37,396 nucleotides of DNA. Origin: Mycobacteriales bacterium. GTDB lineage: Bacteria > Actinomycetota > Actinomycetes > JAFAQI01. A program made the position numbers and the translations under genes. Shown here piece by piece: positions 17,292 to 24,655 of the stretch (the stretch's first letter is position 1; each line of letters begins with the position of its first letter). The DNA lies in contig DATJSI010000056.1 in NCBI GenBank assembly GCA_035504215.1, positions 1 through 37,396 on the forward strand, read 5' to 3'. The notes below the pieces were generated by a model, which ran no database searches, was not told the origin of the DNA, and was given only the letters and a program-made list of their open reading frames with translations.

Positions 17292-18464
17292 TTACGGTTC
17301 GGCTTGGCGCTGGATGAACTCGGCCATGCCCGGAACGGTGAAGGCGATCACGCCGTGCTCCGGCGCGTAGATGAGGCCTTTCGAGATCAGGCTCGCTCGC
17401 GCCGGGCCGAAGCTGGTCGGTGCCCGGCCGAGGCGGCGAGCCACTTCGCTCGAGCTCGCCGCAAGGTCACCATCGACGGCGAGGGCGCGCATGTACTGCT
17501 GCTCGGCGCGCGTCGCGCGGTCCCAGCGCGCGCGGAAGAAGCCGTCGTCGAGCGCCGCGCGGCCGCGGGCTGCGCCGACGCGCGCGTCGGCCAGCGTGAC
17601 GTGCGGCTCGGCCGCTTCCGCCCACGTCTCCTGGCCGTACTGCTGCAGGAAGTACGGATAGCCCGCCGCCGCGCGCAGGATGAGGTCGACAGCGTCCTGA
17701 TCCCAGCTGACACCCTCGGCGACCGATGGTTCGACCAGCGCTTCACGAGCGAGTTCCGGTGCCAGCTCTTCGATCCGCATGAAGCGGAACAGCCGTTCGG
17801 CGTAGGACTTCGCCTCGGCGAGGACGCGCGGCAGGTTGGGCAGTCCGGCGAGAGCGAACAGGCACGGCCATGAGTTCTGGCTCGCGAGGTGGGCCGTCGC
17901 GCAGATCGCGGTGAGCTCGTCGGCGGTCAGGTCCTGAGCCTCGTCGATGAGGACCGCAAGGCCGACGCCCTCCTCGGCCGCAGCGGCGGAAAGGTCGCGC
18001 ACGAGCTTGGTCAGGTCGGTCTCGAACGATCCGGTGTCCGCACCGCCGCCCGCGCTCTCCGTCAGGTCCAGGCCGAAACTCCACGTCCCGGTGGCATCGA
18101 CGGAGGCACGGAAGCTCAGCGCAGTCTTCAGGCCCTGCAGCAGCCGCTTGCCGGCACTGGGCCGGGCCAGATCGGACAGCGGCGCGTGCAGCGCATCGGC
18201 AAGGGCGGCACGCAGCGGCTTGCCCGCCCCTGCCTCGACCTGCGCGGTGATCCACCCGCTGGCGGATGCCTCTCGATGGAACACGCTGAGCAGAACGGTC
18301 TTGCCCACCCCGCGAAGGCCGTAGAGGACGCAGGGCCGGGCCGAGCGCCCGATCTGAAGGCGCTGGACCGCTACCCGCCACTCGAGCAGCTCGGCGTCGC
18401 GGCCGACCAAGGCGGCCGGGATCCGGCCGGCGCCCGGCGCATACGGGTTCCGCACCGGGTCCAT
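17292..18464 (-). CDS. STAND/ORC-like AAA ATPase with C-terminal winged helix
   Basis: 390 residues. An N-terminal signature (DPVRNPYAPGAGRIPAALVGRDAEL) is typical of a widespread actinobacterial ATP-binding family. Walker A is GLRGVGKT (49-56) and Walker B is LAVLIDEAQDL; an AGYPYFLQQYG helix of the lid/sensor region follows. The C-terminal ~90 residues look like a winged helix (SSEVARRLGRAPTSFGPARASLISKGLIYAPEHGVIAFTVPG region). The layout equals archaeal-type ORC/STAND switch ATPases; its target is unknown. There is no adjacent effector gene. ATG 18464 is supported by an extended -10 TGCTAGAAT ending six bases upstream, implying a leaderless transcript. Confidence 0.88.
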   Translation of the reverse strand: MDPVRNPYAPGAGRIPAALVGRDAELLEWRVAVQRLQIGRSARPCVLYGLRGVGKTVLLSVFHREASASGWITAQVEAGAGKPLRAALADALHAPLSDLARPSAGKRLLQGLKTALSFRASVDATGTWSFGLDLTESAGGGADTGSFETDLTKLVRDLSAAAAEEGVGLAVLIDEAQDLTADELTAICATAHLASQNSWPCLFALAGLPNLPRVLAEAKSYAERLFRFMRIEELAPELAREALVEPSVAEGVSWDQDAVDLILRAAAGYPYFLQQYGQETWAEAAEPHVTLADARVGAARGRAALDDGFFRARWDRATRAEQQYMRALAVDGDLAASSSEVARRLGRAPTSFGPARASLISKGLIYAPEHGVIAFTVPGMAEFIQRQAEP

Positions 18465-18470
18465 GTCAGG

Positions 18471-18497
18471 ATTCTAGCAATGTCTAGGCTGATCTAG
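18471..18497 (-). promoter_or_regulatory. Promoter with three CTAG elements at 10-bp spacing
   Basis: TCTAG starts at 18473, 18483 and 18493, three copies exactly ten bases apart. CTAG is normally rare in GC-rich actinobacterial DNA. The first copy is part of the minus-strand extended -10 TGC-TAGAAT (hexamer 18471-18476), six bases before ATG 18464. The other two lie where a regulator would touch the same DNA face. Confidence 0.5.
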
Positions 18498-18580
18498 CGT
18501 TTTACTATTGCAACGTAGAAATCCGTAGACCCGCGGTACGACGAGGCCAGGCGACCGGCGTGCGGCGGTCGCCGTCGGGC

Positions 18581-18850
18581 TCAGACGGGCGCCGGTCCGA
18601 CGACCGGGTTCCACTCGCGAACCGCGGCAACCGTGACGCCCGGCGTGGAGTAGAAGGGGTCCGCGGCCATGATCTCGCGGGCTTCGGCTTCCCCGGTGGT
18701 GAGAACGATCAGCGCGCCGGAGTCGTCCGACCACGGGCCGGCCGCCAGCAGCCGCCCTTCGGCGTGGAGCGCGGCGAGCCGGTCTCGGTGAGCCGGACGG
18801 GCGTCCAGACGGGCCTGAGACTCATTGAAGGACAACTGGATACAGATCAT
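18581..18850 (-). CDS. YciI-like domain protein
   Basis: 89-residue ferredoxin-like alpha/beta protein: MICIQLSFNESQARLDARPAHRDRL, then AEGRLLAAGPW, DDSGALIVLTTGEAEAREIM, DPFYSTPGVTVAAVREWNPV. These match the YCII fold, which has a conserved His in the first helix (RPAHRD) and the AAGPW turn. The function of stand-alone bacterial members is mostly unknown. The start is placed at ATG 18850: a TATCGT hexamer lies seven bases upstream, the same spacing seen at other starts here, while the sequence further upstream lacks family features. It lies behind the glycosyltransferase on the same strand with a 66-base gap. Confidence 0.85.
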   Translation of the reverse strand: MICIQLSFNESQARLDARPAHRDRLAALHAEGRLLAAGPWSDDSGALIVLTTGEAEAREIMAADPFYSTPGVTVAAVREWNPVVGPAPV

Positions 18851-18916
18851 GCGGCTGACGATAGGTCGGCTCGTTCCGTCCGCAGCAACCGCAGCCGCCT
18901 TCACCGCCGGCAGCGG

Positions 18917-21067
18917 TCACGTCGACGCGGACTCCGTCGGCGCCGCCGAGGTCGAGGTCGATGAGGTCAGGTCGTAGACCGTCGTACCGCCGATCGTGGT
19001 CGAGGTGAAGTGCGACTCGACCCATCGGGTGATCTCGGTGGCGTCGCCGCTGCCGCCCTGCGCGGCACCGAACCCGCCCGATTCGCTGGCGATGAAGTAG
19101 TGGATGTCACCGGCCCGGACGTAGGCCTCGAACTGCGCCAGCGTGGGCGAGGGATCGGTGCCGTTGAAACCACCGATCGCCATGACCGGCTCGTCGGCCG
19201 CCAGCTGGTAGCCCGACGCGTTCTCTGCACCGACGGTGGCGGCAACCCAGCGGTACGACGAGGCGTTCGCCTTGAGCGCACTGGTCAAGGCACGACTGAC
19301 CGAGCCGGCGTTCAGCAGGCCGCCACCGCCCTGAGTCGGCGAAGCGCCGAAGCCGCCGCGACCGAAGCCGTTGCCGCTCGAGCCCTGGCCACCGGTCGTG
19401 AAGCCGGGCGGACTGCCCTGCGCACCGAACCCCCCGGTGCCCCGGCCGGCGAAGCCCGGCGCCGCGAGGCCCGGTCCCTGCGAGCTTCTGGCCTGCGAGC
19501 CACCCGGTCCTCGGCCGGCGCCGCCGCCCGGGCCGCCGAACGCGGCCGTCGTCACGGTCGGCCCGGCTGACGGGATCGCGCCGTCGTGCGGAGTCGCGGC
19601 GGTGTCGAGGGAGTACGCGACCGGCCCGGCGAGCGCGACGACCAGAGCAGCGCCCGCAATGGCCCGCCCGACCGAAGCTCGCCGCACGACGATCGGAGGC
19701 AGAAGCAACGCCGCGGCGGCAAGGATCCCGGCCACCAGTACGAAGCCGCGTAGCCACGGATGCCACGACGGGCTGCGGGCAAGCAGCTGATGCGACCAGA
19801 TCGCGGTGACCGCGACTGTCGCCGCGAGCAGACCTCGACACCACACGCTTTCGCGAGAACGCCACAGTGCGGTCGCGCCGATGCCGACCAGCGCACCGAT
19901 CGCAGGTGCCAGCGCAACCGTGTAGTAGGGGTGGATGATCCCCTTGCTGAACGAGAAGACCAGACCGGTCACGAGCAGCCAGCTCAGCCACAGCAGGATC
20001 TGCGCGCGCCGTTGCGAGCTGCGCTCGGTACGGCGGACCGCCCACCATGCGCCGGCAGCGAGCAGCAACGCGGCCGGGATCAGCCACGACACCTGACCAC
20101 CCATGTCAGCCCCGAACAGCCTGGTGATGCCGGTCGCTCCCCACATCCCGCCGCCGGTGCCACCACCACCGCCGCCGACGCTGCCGGTCTCGTTGCCGGT
20201 CAAGCGGCCGAGTCCGTTGTAGCCGAACGCCAGCTGCAGTACCGAGTCGTTGGTGGATCCGCCGACATACGGCCGGTCCGCCGCCGGCGTCAGCATCACC
20301 GCCGCGACCCACCATCCGGCCGCGACCACGACGGCAACGCCCGCGGCGAGCAGCTGAAGCACCCGTCGCCGCAGCGACGTGCGCGCGTACGCGAGGTACA
20401 CCAACGCGAAGCCGGGCAGGATCAGGAACGCCTGGAGCATCTTGGTGATGAAGCCGAAACCGATGAAGACGCCGGCCAGCACGAGCCAGCGCGTGCTCGC
20501 CGACTCGAGTGCACGAGTGACCGCATAGGCCGCAGCGACCAGCAGCAGCACGAGCAGCGCGTCCGGGTTGTTGAAGCGGAACATCAGCGTCGCGACCGGC
20601 GTCGTCGCCAGCACCACGCCGGCGAGCAACCCGGCCGTCGCGGAGAAGTGCCGCCGTACCGTCGCGTAGAGCAAGCCGACCGCCGCGACTCCTTCAACGG
20701 CCTGCGGCACAAGGATGCTCCAGGCGTTGACGCCGAACATTCGCGCGGACAGCTCCATCACCCACAACGCAGCCGGTGGTTTGTCGACGGTGATGAAGCT
20801 CGACGAGTCGAACGAGCCGAAGAAGAACGCCTTCCAGCTCGTCGCGCCCGCCTGCACGGCGGCGGAGTAGAAGCTGTTCGCCCAGCCGGACGCGCCGAGG
20901 CCCCACACATAGAGCACCGCAGTCGTTACGAGCAGCGCGAGCAGGCTTGGTCGCACCCACGCAGGATCGTCCGTGCGACCACGAACGGCGCGGCGCCACC
21001 AGGGTTGCCGGCCCGCTATGTCACCGGATTGGACGGGTGCCAGCTCATCGATCGTCAATGCGCTCAT
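18917..21067 (-). CDS. GT39-like (PMT/ArnT fold) membrane glycosyltransferase
   Basis: 716-residue polytopic protein with roughly 11-13 hydrophobic segments. Family features: the first outside loop with YVWGLGASGWANSFYSAAVQ and SSSFITVDKPPAALWVMELS, and the FRFNNPDALLVLLLVAAAY helix. The SFSKGIIHPYYTVALAPAIG block follows. These proteins use polyprenyl-phosphate sugars to modify proteins or glycans outside the membrane. A Gly-rich spacer (~509-585) links the membrane part to a C-terminal soluble domain with QLAADEPVMAIGGFNGTDPSPTLAQF, followed by a Thr/Ser-rich tail. ATG 21067 is preferred over a GTG three codons upstream. The acceptor is unknown. Confidence 0.88.
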   Translation of the reverse strand: MSALTIDELAPVQSGDIAGRQPWWRRAVRGRTDDPAWVRPSLLALLVTTAVLYVWGLGASGWANSFYSAAVQAGATSWKAFFFGSFDSSSFITVDKPPAALWVMELSARMFGVNAWSILVPQAVEGVAAVGLLYATVRRHFSATAGLLAGVVLATTPVATLMFRFNNPDALLVLLLVAAAYAVTRALESASTRWLVLAGVFIGFGFITKMLQAFLILPGFALVYLAYARTSLRRRVLQLLAAGVAVVVAAGWWVAAVMLTPAADRPYVGGSTNDSVLQLAFGYNGLGRLTGNETGSVGGGGGGTGGGMWGATGITRLFGADMGGQVSWLIPAALLLAAGAWWAVRRTERSSQRRAQILLWLSWLLVTGLVFSFSKGIIHPYYTVALAPAIGALVGIGATALWRSRESVWCRGLLAATVAVTAIWSHQLLARSPSWHPWLRGFVLVAGILAAAALLLPPIVVRRASVGRAIAGAALVVALAGPVAYSLDTAATPHDGAIPSAGPTVTTAAFGGPGGGAGRGPGGSQARSSQGPGLAAPGFAGRGTGGFGAQGSPPGFTTGGQGSSGNGFGRGGFGASPTQGGGGLLNAGSVSRALTSALKANASSYRWVAATVGAENASGYQLAADEPVMAIGGFNGTDPSPTLAQFEAYVRAGDIHYFIASESGGFGAAQGGSGDATEITRWVESHFTSTTIGGTTVYDLTSSTSTSAAPTESAST

Positions 21068-21160
21068 GGCAGCCACGGTCGCGGGGCTCGCTGGGAGATC
21101 ACTGGGACGGTGCTGACCGCTCGCGCAGAGTTGTCGACGCTGCCGGCCGGGCGCGTGACG

Positions 21161-21598
21161 CTAGTCGCCGAGCAACGACTCCAGCAGCGGGATCAGCTCG
21201 GCGAGCCGGCGCACTTGCGGTTCTGACAGCTGAGAGAGGCGCTCCGCAAGCGAAGCGTTTCGAGTGTCCCTCGCCCATTCAAGCTTCGCGTGGCCGGCGT
21301 CGGTCAGCGCAACGTACGCCGTACGGCGGTCGGACGGATCCGCGGTCCGCGACAGCAGGCCGGCCTCCTCGAGGCTGGCGACCAACCGCGTCGCGGTCGG
21401 TGCGCTCACGCCCTCGCGGTCCGCGAGATCGCCGATCCGCATCGAGCTGCCGTCCTCGACAGTGGCCAGCGCCGACCACTGGGAGAGCGACAGCCCACCG
21501 GGACTGTTCTGCCGGAGCTGGCGGGCCAGCCGCGCGATTGCGACCCGGAGCCGGGCGGCGGTTTCGGCGTAGGAGATCGACTCCGTTGTCACGGTCAC
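21161..21598 (-). CDS. MarR-family regulator
   Basis: 145-residue winged-helix regulator: LSLSQWSALATVEDGSSMRIGDLADREGVSAPTATRL as the HTH, then SLEEAGLLSRTADPSDRRTAYVALTDAGHAKL as the wing, flanked by dimerisation helices. The DRR wing is typical of MarR. Start: GTG 21598 overlaps the stop of the 58-aa membrane protein (GTGA, 21595-21598), with AAGGAG upstream; the in-frame GTG at 21592 is an alternative. It is the third gene of the mca operon, suggesting it responds to a toxin or electrophile dealt with by mycothiol (inference). Confidence 0.9.
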   Translation of the reverse strand: MTVTTESISYAETAARLRVAIARLARQLRQNSPGGLSLSQWSALATVEDGSSMRIGDLADREGVSAPTATRLVASLEEAGLLSRTADPSDRRTAYVALTDAGHAKLEWARDTRNASLAERLSQLSEPQVRRLAELIPLLESLLGD

Positions 21599-21771
21599 TT
21601 CTCGTCGGTCTCCTTCGGTGGGTCGAAGCTCGGCGGAACCTTGCCGAGGTGTCGAGACATCGAGCGGAAGAGGAAGAAGCAGGCGATGCAGAGCGCCACG
21701 ACGACGATGAACGCGATGAAGCCCGCGCCGAAGGCGCTGTCGCCATGAGCCGACAGGCGAACCGCAAGCAT
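21595..21771 (-). CDS. 58-aa single-pass membrane protein (Rv1083-like position)
   Basis: Short gene read between the mca stop and the marR start: [19 protein letters not shown], then AFIVVVALCIACFFLFRSM and the soluble tail SRHLGKVPPSFDPPKETDEK. One membrane helix lies at ~17-36. Its ATG (21769-21771) shares one base with the mca stop (TGATG), and its stop overlaps the marR GTG, so the three are translationally coupled. Mycobacteria have a similarly placed small gene (Rv1083) beside mca. No function is known; a membrane partner for the amidase or for an efflux step is speculation. Confidence 0.85.
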   Translation of the reverse strand: MLAVRLSAHGDSAFGAGFIAFIVVVALCIACFFLFRSMSRHLGKVPPSFDPPKETDEK

Positions 21772-22652
21772 CACTGTCTGACCTCGTCCTTGATCCCCGC
21801 GAACAGATCGTCCTCCGGCTTGACCGTGTCCACCAGCGATCGCGCCAACTCATAGTCCTCGGTCGGCCACGCCTTGCGTTGAATCTCCAGCGGGCAGGCA
21901 AACCAGAACGATGTCGGATCGACTTGGGTCGCATGCGCGATGAGCGCCTTGTCCCGGATCTCGAAGTAGTCCGCGCAGTTCACCCGCGTCGTGACGCGAT
22001 ACCCGAGATCGGGCCGCTCGGTCCACTCCTCGAGCCGATCGGCGTACGGCGACTCGAGTCCGGCCTCGACCATCGCCTCGTGCAGGGCAAGGAAGCGGTT
22101 GCGGTGGAACGTCATGTGGTAGTAGAGCTTCAGCGGCTGCCAGGGCTCGCCGGTGCCGGGATAGCGATCGGGATCACCAGCCGCCTCGAACGCTTCCACG
22201 CTGACCTTATGGCACATGATGTGATCCGGGTGCGGGTAGCCGCCGTTCTCGTCGTACGTCGTTATGACGTGCGGCCGGAACGTGCGCACGACCCGGACGA
22301 GCGGTTCCGCGGCGTCGTGCAGCGTCTCCAAGGCGAAGCAGCCCTCGGGCAACGGCGGCAGCGGGTCGCCCTCGGGAAGCCCGGAGTCGACGAAGCCGAG
22401 CCAGGTGTGGTGCGCGCCGAGGATCTCGATCGCGCGCTGCATCTCGTGATGGCGGATCCCGCTCAGGTTGGCGTTGACCTCCGGTGTGTCCATCGCCGGA
22501 TTGAGGATCGATCCACGCTCGCCGCCGGTGCACGTGGCGATCAGAACCTCGACGCCCTCGCGCACGTAGCGGGCGACCGTCGCGGCGCCCTTGCTCGCCT
22601 CGTCATCGGGATGCGCGTGCACGGCAAGCAGTCGAAGCGGTTCGTCACTCAC
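21771..22652 (-). CDS. mca: Mycothiol S-conjugate amidase
   Basis: 293-residue zinc hydrolase of the LmbE/PIG-L fold. It cleaves mycothiol S-conjugates to a mercapturic acid and GlcN-Ins, detoxifying electrophiles. Visible: zinc site HAHPDDEAS (His14, Asp17), the [13 protein letters not shown] segment, and the third ligand region [13 protein letters not shown]. The HPDDEAS(K)G form, the length, and the C-terminal [21 protein letters not shown] stretch favour Mca over the deacetylase MshB. Start: GTG 22652, with a weaker CACCAT hexamer six bases upstream. It is divergent from greA (40-base gap), as in mycobacteria, and heads the small-protein/marR operon. Confidence 0.95.
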   Translation of the reverse strand: MSDEPLRLLAVHAHPDDEASKGAATVARYVREGVEVLIATCTGGERGSILNPAMDTPEVNANLSGIRHHEMQRAIEILGAHHTWLGFVDSGLPEGDPLPPLPEGCFALETLHDAAEPLVRVVRTFRPHVITTYDENGGYPHPDHIMCHKVSVEAFEAAGDPDRYPGTGEPWQPLKLYYHMTFHRNRFLALHEAMVEAGLESPYADRLEEWTERPDLGYRVTTRVNCADYFEIRDKALIAHATQVDPTSFWFACPLEIQRKAWPTEDYELARSLVDTVKPEDDLFAGIKDEVRQ

Positions 22653-22679
22653 GCTCCAATGGTGTCACGGCTACGCGGG

Positions 22680-22685
22680 TAGCCT
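22680..22685 (+). promoter_or_regulatory. -10 element of greA
   Basis: TAGCCT lies seven bases before ATG 22693, fitting a leaderless greA transcript. The 40-base divergent gap to mca leaves little room for anything else, and on the minus strand CACCAT lies six bases before the mca GTG. No clear -35 is seen for either gene. Confidence 0.5.
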
Positions 22686-22692
22686 CGATCGG

Positions 22693-23184
22693 ATGAGCGA
22701 CGCGACCCAGACCTGGCTGACGCAGGACGCCTACGACCGCCTCGCTGCCGAACTGGAGCACCTCTCCGGCCCCGCGCGCACGGAGATCACAGCGCGCATC
22801 GCCGCCGCCCGCGCCGAGGGCGACCTCAAGGAGAACGGCGGCTACCACGCGGCCAAGGACGAGCAGGGCAAGATGGAAGCGCGGATCCGCCAGCTCAACC
22901 AGCTGCTTCGCAATGCAAAGGTCGGTACGCCGCCGTCGGCCGACGCAGGCGTCGCCGGGCCGGGCATGGTCGTCACCGTTCGGTTCAGCGACGGCGACGA
23001 GGAGACCTTCTTGATCGGCTCGCGCGAAGAGGCGGCCGTCACCGACCTGACCGTCTACTCCGCACAGTCACCGCTCGGCCAGGCGCTCACCGGCGCGAAG
23101 CCGGGCGAGGCGGTCAGCTACGCCGCTCCCAACGGCAGCGAGATCGCCGTCGAGGTCATCGAGGTCAAGGCCCACACCGGCTGA
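22693..23184 (+). CDS. greA: Transcription elongation factor GreA
   Basis: 163 residues. The N-terminal coiled coil inserts into the RNA polymerase secondary channel and stimulates cleavage of backtracked RNA. The tip is intact: the ARAEGDLKENGGYHAAKDEQGKM segment carries the conserved Asp-Leu-Lys-Glu-Asn motif with acidic tip residues. The C-terminal FKBP-like domain shows VTVRFSDGDEETFLIGSREE, SPLGQALTGAKPGEAVSY and a final beta strand. Length and order are normal for GreA. ATG 22693 was chosen over longer upstream readings because of the family start and the TAGCCT hexamer. It ends exactly at the first unit of a repeat array. Confidence 0.96.
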   Translation: MSDATQTWLTQDAYDRLAAELEHLSGPARTEITARIAAARAEGDLKENGGYHAAKDEQGKMEARIRQLNQLLRNAKVGTPPSADAGVAGPGMVVTVRFSDGDEETFLIGSREEAAVTDLTVYSAQSPLGQALTGAKPGEAVSYAAPNGSEIAVEVIEVKAHTG

Positions 23185-23188
23185 CGTC

Positions 23189-23276
23189 GGCACCGAGCGC
23201 ATGGCCGGCCGGCACCGAGCGCATGGACGTCCGGCACCGAGCGCATGGACGTCCGGCACGGAGCGCATGGCCCATA
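23189..23276. repeat. Four 22-bp tandem repeats after greA
   Basis: Four head-to-tail units start at 23189, 23211, 23233 and 23255. Each is GGCACCGAGCGCATGG (GGCACGG... in unit 4) plus six variable bases: CCGGCC, ACGTCC, ACGTCC and CCCATA. The junction octamer is self-complementary in both versions, GGCCGGCC after unit 1 and GGACGTCC after units 2 and 3, so the palindrome is kept while its bases change. A partial unit (ACGTCGGCACC) begins at the greA stop codon. The 22-bp period is not a multiple of three, so this is not coding. Confidence 0.85.
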
Positions 23277-23370
23277 GGTGCGCTGCCGGGCAGCACGCAT
23301 GGGCCATGACGGTCGCCTGGGCGACACCCATGGGCCATCCGCGTGGCGCGACGCCGCACCCATGGGCCAT
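23266..23370. repeat. Chain of three hairpins built on four CATGGGCCAT elements
   Basis: CATGGCCCAT (23266) and three CATGGGCCAT copies (23298, 23329, 23361) are spaced 32, 31 and 32 bases apart. Each interval holds a different inverted repeat: GCTGCC-G-GGCAGC (23282-23294), GTCGCC-TG-GGCGAC (23312-23325) and GGCG-CGA-CGCC (23345-23355, extended by flanking pairs). The flanking CCAT/ATGG halves can also pair, 10 bp perfect for the first (23266-23275 with 23299-23308). The array ends about 30 bases before the ilvA stop, so it lies between convergent genes and may terminate both. Confidence 0.8.
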
Positions 23371-23400
23371 GCGCGTCGTGGCCCCGCGCGCAGCGTCCGG

Positions 23401-24651
23401 TCAGTCCACCCAGAGCGGGTAGCCGCACTCGCGGATCCGGCTGAGGATCGCCTCGCAGTGTTCCTCGCCGCGGGTCTCCAGCTGGACCGAGACCTCGACC
23501 TCGTCGATGTGCAGCTTGGGGCCGGTCCGAAGATGCTCGACGTCCAGGACGCTCGCACCCATGCCGCCGAGCTCGACCAGCAGCTTGGCAAGCTCGCCGG
23601 GACGGTCCGGGATCAGCGCGTGGAAGGCGAGATAGCGACCCGCGGCGATCATGCCGTGCCGCACCACGCGGGCGAGCAGCACCGGGTCGACGTTGCCTCC
23701 CGACAGCAGCGCCACCACGGGCGGTTCGAACATCTCGGGGGCTTCCATCACCGCCGCAACGGCAGCCGCGCCGGCCGGCTCGACGACCAGCTTCGCCCGC
23801 TCGAGGATCAGCAGCAGGGCGCGGGCCAACGCGTCCTCGGGCACGGTGAGTACGTCGTCGACATAGCGGCGGACGAGGTCGAAGGTCAGCTCGCCGGGGC
23901 AGCCGACCGCGATGCCATCAGCCATCGTCGCCATCGACGCGAGCGGTACCGGGCGACCTTGGCGCAGCGACTCCGGGAAGCTGGCCGCGCCCTTCGCGTT
24001 GACGCCGACCACCCGGACGCCCGGCAACAACGCCTTGGCCGCGATCGCTACGCCGGAGATCAACCCGCCACCGCCGACGCTGACGACGATCGTCTTCACC
24101 TCGGGACATTGCTCGACGATCTCGAGCCCGACCGTCCCCTGCCCCGCGACGATGTCCGGGTGGTCGAACGGGTGGATGAGAACCGCGCCCGTCGACGCGG
24201 CGAACTCCTTCGCGGCCACGAGACCCTGGTCGAGTGTGGTCCCGACAAACCGCACGTCGGCGCCGTACGACTTCGTCGCAGTGACCTTCGGGATCGGCGC
24301 GCCCTCGGGCATGAACACGGTGGCCTGCGTGCCGAGCAACGACGCCGCCAGCGCGACCCCCTGCGCGTGGTTGCCCGCACTCGCCGCGACAACGCCGCGC
24401 GCCCGTTCCTCTGGGCTGAGCCGCGAGATCCGCACATACGCACCGCGCGGCTTGAACGATCCAGTGCGCTGGAGGTTCTCGCATTTGAGATGTACGGGAC
24501 CCCCGACCAGCTTGGCCAGCGGCCGCGAGTTCTCCAGCGGAGTACGACGGACGACATCGCCGAGCAGGTCGCGTGCCGCTTCGATGTCGGCGAGGCCGAC
24601 CGCGGCGGGTGTTTCGGCAGCAGGGACTGAGGCGGCCATTGACTCGGTCAC
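23401..24651 (-). CDS. ilvA: Threonine ammonia-lyase with ACT domain
   Basis: 416-residue PLP enzyme of the serine/threonine dehydratase family that deaminates threonine to 2-oxobutyrate, the first step toward isoleucine. The PLP lysine is in RTGSFKPRGAYVR, the phosphate loop is SVGGGGLISGVA and the substrate loop is SAGNHAQGVA. A single C-terminal ACT domain (PDRPGELAKLLVELGGMG) marks the ~400-residue form rather than the long E. coli IlvA with two ACT-like modules. The biosynthetic or catabolic role cannot be settled from sequence. GTG 24651 lies four bases after the ROK stop with CAGACT six bases upstream; ATG 24639 is the alternative. Confidence 0.92.
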   Translation of the reverse strand: MTESMAASVPAAETPAAVGLADIEAARDLLGDVVRRTPLENSRPLAKLVGGPVHLKCENLQRTGSFKPRGAYVRISRLSPEERARGVVAASAGNHAQGVALAASLLGTQATVFMPEGAPIPKVTATKSYGADVRFVGTTLDQGLVAAKEFAASTGAVLIHPFDHPDIVAGQGTVGLEIVEQCPEVKTIVVSVGGGGLISGVAIAAKALLPGVRVVGVNAKGAASFPESLRQGRPVPLASMATMADGIAVGCPGELTFDLVRRYVDDVLTVPEDALARALLLILERAKLVVEPAGAAAVAAVMEAPEMFEPPVVALLSGGNVDPVLLARVVRHGMIAAGRYLAFHALIPDRPGELAKLLVELGGMGASVLDVEHLRTGPKLHIDEVEVSVQLETRGEEHCEAILSRIRECGYPLWVD

Positions 24652-24655
24652 GCGA

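Noticed and set aside
23189-23370. CRISPR array
   Set aside because: The repeats are 10-16 bases, the spacers are palindromic or near identical, spacing changes from 22 to 32, and no cas genes are nearby.
23068-23591. Possible repeat protein encoded by the array on the minus strand (MRSVPDVHALGAG-like repeats)
   Set aside because: The 22-bp period shifts the reading frame at each unit, so no consistent peptide repeat exists, and the frame runs into ilvA and greA.
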